Below, in pieces: positions 59,456 through 64,000 of a DNA stretch of 64,000 bases. Location: positions 1-64,000 of the forward strand of contig JAGQUR010000025.1 in assembly GCA_020438395.1 (NCBI GenBank), written 5' to 3'. Positions within the stretch are counted from its first letter, which is position 1. Every line of letters starts with the position of its first letter. A program made the position numbers and the translations under genes. Below the pieces are notes generated by a model. The model saw nothing but the letters and a program-made list of their open reading frames with translations. It was not told the origin of the DNA and ran no database searches. The stretch is from Solirubrobacterales bacterium (GTDB lineage: Bacteria > Actinomycetota > Thermoleophilia > Solirubrobacterales > 70-9).

Positions 59456-60997
59456 ATGGGGAAAACACGTCGGGAATTGCTGGTCGAGGGTTCGAAGGTT
59501 GCGGCTGCGGCCGCGGTCGCGAATGCCCTGTCGCCGACCGGACCGATCGGTCTGGGCGAGGCGTTGGCCGACCCGCGCGGCAAGCTGCGGCGGCCGGGCT
59601 ACAACCTTGCCTTCAAGTCGCTGAGGAGGGAGACCCACCTTCCGCACATTCACCTTGACGGCAAGTTGCCGAAGTGGCTGACCGGGACGCTCCTCCGCAA
59701 CGGGCCGGCCCTTTTTGAAATCGGAGAAGAGAAGTTCAACCACTGGTTCGACGGACTGGCGATGCTCCATGCCTTCTCCTTCCATCGGGGCAGGGTCGAC
59801 TACCGCAACCGCTTCCTCCGCTCGAGCCAGTACTGGGCCTGGCAGAGGGAAGGGCGGATCAAGTTCTCCGAACTGGCCACGGACCCGGCACCCGACCCCT
59901 GCCGCCAGATCTTCTCGGGGGTCTCGACCCTGCCGGTGCTCGGGCGGGTCCCGAACGCCAACGTCTCGATCGAGAAACTGGCCGGCGAGTTCCGGGCCCA
60001 TACGGAGATTCCGATCCCGGTCAGGTTCAATCCGAAGTTCCTGAACACCCTGGGAATCGAAGACGGCGAAACGATGCAGGGCCGGCTCGGAACCGCCCAT
60101 CCGCATTTCGATCCCGAAACCCGGGAGCGCTTCTCCTACGAGGTGGAACTGGTGCCGCCGAGCGGTCTGAGGATCGTCTCGGAGAAGGGCAAGAGCCGGC
60201 GGGAGCTCGCCTTCATCCCGCAGTCCAACCCCGGCTACCTGCATTCCTTCGGACTCACCCGGCGCTTCGTGGTCATCGTTTCGCAGCCCTTCAACTTCAA
60301 TCTCGCGAAGTTCCTCAGCCCGGACCGGGGTCCGATCATCACCAACTACGAATGGAAGGGCGAGGAACCGACCCGGATCATCCTGGTCGACCGCAAGCGC
60401 GGCGGTGTCGCCCGCACCGTCGAGACCGACTCGTTCTTCGCCTTCCACCACATCAACGCCTACGAGCACGATGGCAAGGTGGTCATCGACGTCTGCGCCC
60501 ACAAGGACGCCGGGATCATCGACGCCCTCTACCTGAAGAAGATCCGGGCCGGCAACAAGGTGCCCCAGGCCCGGTATCGCCGCTTCGAGGTTCGTCTCTC
60601 CAACGGCCGCCTCACCCAGCGCGACCTGATCGACGCCTACATCGAACTCCCGCAGAAGAACTATTCACGGGTGAACGGAAAGCGCTACCGCTATGCGTAC
60701 GGGGTTGGTACGCGCAAGGGCTCGAGCGGCTTCATCGACCAGCTTGTCAAGGCGGATGTGAAGAAGGGCGAGTCGAAGCTCTGGCGGGAGTGGGGCGTCT
60801 ACCCGGGCGAGCCGGTCTTCGTGCCGCGGCCGGGGGCAAAGGCAGAAGATGACGGCGTCCTGCTCTCGGTCGTGCTCGACGGGCGCCGGAGAAAGTCGGG
60901 GCTGCTGGTTCTCGACGCCCGCAACATGGAGGAGATTGCCCGGGCTTCGGTTCCCCACCACATACCCTTCGGGTTTCACGGGCTGTATGCTCGGTGA
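59456..60997 (+). CDS. Carotenoid oxygenase (RPE65/lignostilbene dioxygenase family) with Tat-like leader
   Basis: 513 residues from ATG 59456, preceded by AAGGAGAGAGG. The four iron-binding His lie in TAHPHFDP, GYLHSFGLT, AFHHINAYEHDG and the end GFHGLYAR. The family cleaves C=C bonds of carotenoids, retinoids or stilbenes with iron and oxygen. The N-terminus MGKTRRELLVEGSKVAAAAAVANAL has an R-R-x-L-L Tat pattern and a short hydrophobic segment, suggesting export, which is uncommon in this family. No carotenoid biosynthesis gene is adjacent. Confidence 0.9.
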   Translation: MGKTRRELLVEGSKVAAAAAVANALSPTGPIGLGEALADPRGKLRRPGYNLAFKSLRRETHLPHIHLDGKLPKWLTGTLLRNGPALFEIGEEKFNHWFDGLAMLHAFSFHRGRVDYRNRFLRSSQYWAWQREGRIKFSELATDPAPDPCRQIFSGVSTLPVLGRVPNANVSIEKLAGEFRAHTEIPIPVRFNPKFLNTLGIEDGETMQGRLGTAHPHFDPETRERFSYEVELVPPSGLRIVSEKGKSRRELAFIPQSNPGYLHSFGLTRRFVVIVSQPFNFNLAKFLSPDRGPIITNYEWKGEEPTRIILVDRKRGGVARTVETDSFFAFHHINAYEHDGKVVIDVCAHKDAGIIDALYLKKIRAGNKVPQARYRRFEVRLSNGRLTQRDLIDAYIELPQKNYSRVNGKRYRYAYGVGTRKGSSGFIDQLVKADVKKGESKLWREWGVYPGEPVFVPRPGAKAEDDGVLLSVVLDGRRRKSGLLVLDARNMEEIARASVPHHIPFGFHGLYAR

Positions 60998-61057
60998 ACA
61001 GGGGTGTTTCTTTTTCTGACTGACGGGTAGAAACCGACCTCAGGCTCCGGAGGGCTG

Positions 61058-62653
61058 ATGGAACGCGTCCCGCCAACGAAGAACGCAGGCAGTTTTGTGC
61101 TGGTGACCAGCCTTACGGCGCTGGTCCTGGTCGTTCCCTGCCTCGCCGCGATCGGTCTCCGCGCAAGCGGACTCGTCACCTCAACGGCGTTGCTGATCCT
61201 GATTCCGGTCGTGGTGTCGGTCCTCTTTTCCCATTCGATAGCCGAGTTCTGGAAGCGGCGCCGCACGGGAAGCCCCCTCCTCTTCGAGGACCTGATGCTC
61301 TGGGGCTGGCTGCGCCGGCGAAGGTTCGAGAAGCTGCTCGCCAGGTCCGAGGACTTCGTCGGCCCTGAGGCCGGCCGCGGCCTCAGTCCCGAGCGGCGCG
61401 CCCGGGAACTGGAGCGACTCGCCGGTGCCTTGGAAGCCCGGGATCCGCGCACCCATGGACACTCCCGGCGGGTCGCGCGTCATGCCACCACGATCGCCCG
61501 CTCGCTGAAGCTGGAGACCGCGGAGGTCGCCCGGGTCCGCACCGCTGCCCTGCTTCATGACGTCGGCAAGATCGAAGTGCCCTGGGAGATCCTCGAGAAG
61601 CCCGGCGCCCTGACCGACGAGGAGTTCGCGGAGATCAGGAAGCACCCGGTTGCCGGCGCAAGTCTGGTCGAGGGCATGGACGATCCGGAACTGACCGCGA
61701 TCGTCCGGCACCACCACGAACGAATCGATGGCGGCGGCTACCCGGACGGCATCGTGGCCGACGAGATCCCGATCGGTGCCCGGATCATTGCCGTGGCCGA
61801 CACCTTCGACGCGTTGACCTCGGCCCGCTCCTACCGGCAGCCGCGCTCGCATGAGGAGGCGCTCGAGGTGCTTCGCGAGGAAGCCGGGACACAGCTTGAC
61901 TCCAACGCGGTTGAGGCCTTTGACGGCCGCTATTCCAGCCGCCGTCCGGTGGCACTTGTCGCGGCGGCTCTCGGGCTCGGGCGTCTGGCCGGCCAGTCCC
62001 TGGTCAGCTTCGGCACGGGAGCGAGCCAGGTGGTCGCGGTGGGGGCGGCGGCCGCGGTTATCAGCACGGCGCCGGCCACGCAGGTCGACCACCAGAAAGA
62101 GTCCTCCCCCGAGCCGCGGATCGTGAAGGAAGGCGAGGTCTCCTCCGGACCCGGGGTTACGGCCGCCAGCCAGACGGCGTCGGTTCAGGAGAGCCCCGCA
62201 GCCGGCAAGCACACGAAGAAGGCCGACAAGAAGGATGGCCCGAAACAGTCCGGTTCCCGCAGCCGCAACGGCAACGGCGAGTCCTCCAACAGTGACGTCA
62301 AGACTTCTTCATCCGGCGGCAACGGAGGCGGGAGCGGCGGGGGCTCGTCCGATGGTTCAGACGGCGGGTCGACCGGGGGGTCGACCGGCGGGTCGACCGG
62401 CGGTTCCAGCGGGGACGGCGGCGGCAGCTCTTCCGGCGGGTCCACAACTACGGCCAACCCGGTCAAGACCCTGAACGAGACAGTGCAGGCCAAGGTTCAG
62501 CAGGCCTCGCAGCAGGCCGCCGAGCAGGTCGCCCAGCATGTCCCCGATGTGGTCCCGGGCCCGCCCGCCGGGAAGGGCCCCGGGTCCCAGGGAGTGAACG
62601 GCGCCGTCTCAGGGGTCAAGGACACGGTCGGCAAAATTACCGGCAAGCCCTGA
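61058..62653 (+). CDS. HD-GYP phosphodiesterase-like membrane protein with low-complexity tail
   Basis: 531 residues. Two N-terminal membrane spans (about 12-33 and 38-58), then an HD-GYP domain: RTHGHSRRVARHA (131-143), LLHDVGKIEVP (HD pair 167-168), KHPVAG (195-200), HHHERIDGGGYPDG (218-231) and DTFDALTSARSYR. HD-GYP enzymes usually degrade cyclic-di-GMP. A third hydrophobic stretch (about 298-340) is followed by 190 residues rich in Ser/Gly/Lys/Asn with GGSTGGSTGGSTGG repeats and a helical VQQASQQAAEQVAQHV end. The tail's side of the membrane is unclear. Confidence 0.85.
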   Translation: MERVPPTKNAGSFVLVTSLTALVLVVPCLAAIGLRASGLVTSTALLILIPVVVSVLFSHSIAEFWKRRRTGSPLLFEDLMLWGWLRRRRFEKLLARSEDFVGPEAGRGLSPERRARELERLAGALEARDPRTHGHSRRVARHATTIARSLKLETAEVARVRTAALLHDVGKIEVPWEILEKPGALTDEEFAEIRKHPVAGASLVEGMDDPELTAIVRHHHERIDGGGYPDGIVADEIPIGARIIAVADTFDALTSARSYRQPRSHEEALEVLREEAGTQLDSNAVEAFDGRYSSRRPVALVAAALGLGRLAGQSLVSFGTGASQVVAVGAAAAVISTAPATQVDHQKESSPEPRIVKEGEVSSGPGVTAASQTASVQESPAAGKHTKKADKKDGPKQSGSRSRNGNGESSNSDVKTSSSGGNGGGSGGGSSDGSDGGSTGGSTGGSTGGSSGDGGGSSSGGSTTTANPVKTLNETVQAKVQQASQQAAEQVAQHVPDVVPGPPAGKGPGSQGVNGAVSGVKDTVGKITGKP

Positions 62654-62661
62654 GCCCGCGG

Positions 62662-63729
62662 TCACCAGCTGTGGCCGACGAAGACGGGTTCCGGCTTCAA
62701 CGCCACCCCGAAGACCTCCTCGACATGGCCCGCGATCAGGCGAGCGAAGCTAACCAGCTCGGCGGTGGTCCCACCGCCGCGGTTCACTATCGCGAGGGTG
62801 TGATTGTGGGAAAGGCCGATCGGCCCTTCACCGAAACCTCGTGAGAACCCGGCTCTTTCGATCAGCCAGGCGGCCGAAGTCTTGGCCATACCCTCGGGTG
62901 CCGGGTAAGCGGGCGGCAGGTTGTCCGGGCCGAAGAGTTCCTCCGCCCTGGCGTTCAGCTCGGCCATGCCGGCCAGGTCCAGCAACGGGTTGGTGAAGAA
63001 GGACCCGGCGCTCACGGAATCCGGATCGTCCGGGTCGAGCACCATGCTCTTGGACCGCCTCAAGTCGAGGACCGTTTCCCTCGCTACCGAAAGTGGAACG
63101 CGCTCGCCGGTCTCGACCTCGAGGGCATCGGCCAGCTGGGCGTAGGCGACGGGAGCCGACTCATCGGAAGGGTCGAGGATGAACTCCACCGCGAGCACAA
63201 GGAAGCGGGAGTCACCCTTGAAACGGCTGGAGCGGTATCCGAAACCGCACTGCGAAGCTTCCATGGGCCCGACCTGCCCGGACTCGCGGTCGAGGACCAG
63301 GACCGACGCTATGGTCGATGAAACCTCCTGGCCGTAGGCCCCGACGTTCTGGACCGGAGTCGCCCCGACCGAGCCGGGGATTCCCGAGAGGCATTCGATC
63401 CCGGCCAGGCCCGAATCGACACTGCGGCTGACCAGGTCGTCCCACGGCTCTCCGGCCGCGACCGTCAGCGAAAGTCTTCCGTCTTCGAGTTCCCGTTCCT
63501 CGATCCCGGTCGTGCGGATCCAGATCGTCGTCCCGGGCACGCCTTCGTCTGCGATCACCACGTTCGAGCCCCCGGCGAGGAAGAAGACCGGTTCCCGCTC
63601 CGCATCGGCAGCCTGAACCAGGCGGATCAGTTCCGCGGTGTCGGTCACCTTCACCAGCCGTTCGGCCGGGCCCCCGAGCCTGAGGGAAGTCAGCGGGGCG
63701 AGGTCAACGTGTTCTCCGGCTTCGGCCAC
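62662..63729 (-). CDS. murB: UDP-N-acetylenolpyruvoylglucosamine reductase
   Basis: 355 residues from GTG 63727-63729. Reduces enolpyruvyl-UDP-GlcNAc to UDP-MurNAc with NADPH in peptidoglycan synthesis. Flavin-binding LAGGSNVVIADEGVPG, GIPGSVGATPVQNVGAYGQEV, the substrate region YRSSRFKG, catalytic Ser in SAGSFFTNP, and the end SHNHTLAIVNRGGGTTAELV. A TTG at 63747 (codons WQHRG) also fits the frame but GTG is nearer the family start. A stem-loop terminator begins 18 bases upstream, leaving almost no 5' leader. Confidence 0.93.
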   Translation of the reverse strand: MAEAGEHVDLAPLTSLRLGGPAERLVKVTDTAELIRLVQAADAEREPVFFLAGGSNVVIADEGVPGTTIWIRTTGIEERELEDGRLSLTVAAGEPWDDLVSRSVDSGLAGIECLSGIPGSVGATPVQNVGAYGQEVSSTIASVLVLDRESGQVGPMEASQCGFGYRSSRFKGDSRFLVLAVEFILDPSDESAPVAYAQLADALEVETGERVPLSVARETVLDLRRSKSMVLDPDDPDSVSAGSFFTNPLLDLAGMAELNARAEELFGPDNLPPAYPAPEGMAKTSAAWLIERAGFSRGFGEGPIGLSHNHTLAIVNRGGGTTAELVSFARLIAGHVEEVFGVALKPEPVFVGHSW

Positions 63730-63747
63730 GCCACGATGCTGCCACAA

Positions 63748-63775
63748 GAAAGGGGCCGCTTGTGCGGCCCCTTTC
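63748..63775. terminator. 12-bp stem-loop terminator upstream of murB
   Basis: GAAAGGGGCCGC (63748-63759) pairs perfectly with GCGGCCCCTTTC (63764-63775) around TTGT. It follows the minus-strand gene ending at 63802 and most likely terminates it, although the murB start is only 18 bases further on. Confidence 0.8.
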
Positions 63776-63801
63776 CCGTGGTGATCTGTTGGGGGGCCAG
63801 A

Positions 63802-63999
63802 TCAACCGCTCGCGGGAACGATCTCCAGTTCCTTGAAGACCTTGCCCGAGGCCGTGTACTTGACCACGGCTTCGGTCACTTCCACGCCTTCAGCCAGATC
63901 GTCGACCGAGCAGTTCCCGTCACATCCTTCCCGGCCGGTGTCCGGCCCGTCGCGACCGCTGCCGCTACGGAGGTTCCCGGCTTCACCGGAATCGTCATC
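63802..63999 (-). CDS. C-terminal end of an unknown, probably exported protein
   Basis: Only the last 65 residues are in the window; the stop (TCA on the plus strand) is at 63802-63804 and the frame is open to the right edge. The visible part begins with a Asp/Ser/Gly/Arg low-complexity linker, then two cysteines (GCDGNCSVDDLAEG) and a strand pattern VEVTEAVVKYTASGKVFKELEIV. No domain is recognised; the acidic Ser/Gly linker is typical of secreted or anchored proteins of this genus group. Confidence 0.5.
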   Translation of the reverse strand, partial: DDDSGEAGNLRSGSGRDGPDTGREGCDGNCSVDDLAEGVEVTEAVVKYTASGKVFKELEIVPASG

Positions 64000-64000
64000 G

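Noticed and set aside
62340-62440. GGST-repeat DNA that could suggest a regulatory minisatellite
   Set aside because: It is in frame inside the HD-GYP tail and explained as low-complexity coding sequence.

Overview
The window looks like chromosomal DNA of a high-GC actinobacterium, most likely of the Solirubrobacterales/Thermoleophilia type. This is an inference from the strong G/C bias at third codon positions, the many secreted Lys/Arg-rich hypothetical proteins, and typical actinobacterial families (DUF6458, DipZ, a MhuD-like protein, a MurB of actinobacterial style, sedolisin, penicillin-acylase tail). I see no prophage, insertion sequence, rRNA or CRISPR array. One tRNA, tRNA-Arg(ACG), is present at 22438-22511.

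Layout. 1-4.5 kb: end of a penicillin-acylase-family gene, a strong terminator, a secreted YWTD-like propeller protein, pyruvate kinase and a secreted protein of unknown role. 4.6-19.2 kb: the most interesting block. An aldehyde dehydrogenase and an IclR regulator are followed by twelve tightly packed co-directional genes: hydantoinase-like amidohydrolase, isochorismatase-fold amidase, DUF1185 protein, enamidase-like amidohydrolase, DUF1989 protein, class II aldolase-like protein, a three-gene NMT1/ThiY-type ABC importer, a TrzA/SsnA-type deaminase, a phytoene-desaturase-like flavoprotein and an O-methyltransferase. Both transcription units carry GAAC-yy-GGTTC palindromes just downstream of plausible promoters, and the second also has a 25-bp near-perfect palindrome. 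I read this as an IclR-controlled route for import and hydrolytic breakdown of an unidentified cyclic amide or N-heterocycle.

19.2-28.3 kb: a secreted three-repeat protein, DipZ, a MhuD-like heme oxygenase, tRNA-Arg, a RelE/Phd toxin-antitoxin pair with twin TGTACA sites, a large SBBP-repeat surface protein with 189-bp internal repeats, a divergent TetR/cupin pair and two small membrane proteins. 28.5-36 kb: flavoprotein oxidase plus glycosyltransferase, DUF2254 protein, divergent aldo-keto reductase/LysR pair and cytochrome P450. 36-47.3 kb: arylsulfotransferase-family secreted protein, sedolisin, MFS transporter, acyl-CoA dehydrogenase, SRPBCC protein, Na+/H+ antiporter, PlsC-type acyltransferase, and membrane or secreted proteins.

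47.4-54.3 kb: a minus-strand run (two anchored low-complexity proteins, ApbE flavin transferase, ferric-reductase-like membrane protein, GNAT) faces a two-component system, suggesting an extracytoplasmic flavin/heme redox module. An FMN-dependent alpha-hydroxy-acid dehydrogenase follows. 54.2-64 kb: secreted subtilisin-like protease, class I glutamine amidotransferase, two hypothetical proteins, MDR oxidoreductase, carotenoid oxygenase with a twin-arginine leader, an HD-GYP protein with a long Ser/Gly-rich tail, murB, a terminator and the tail of an unknown gene.
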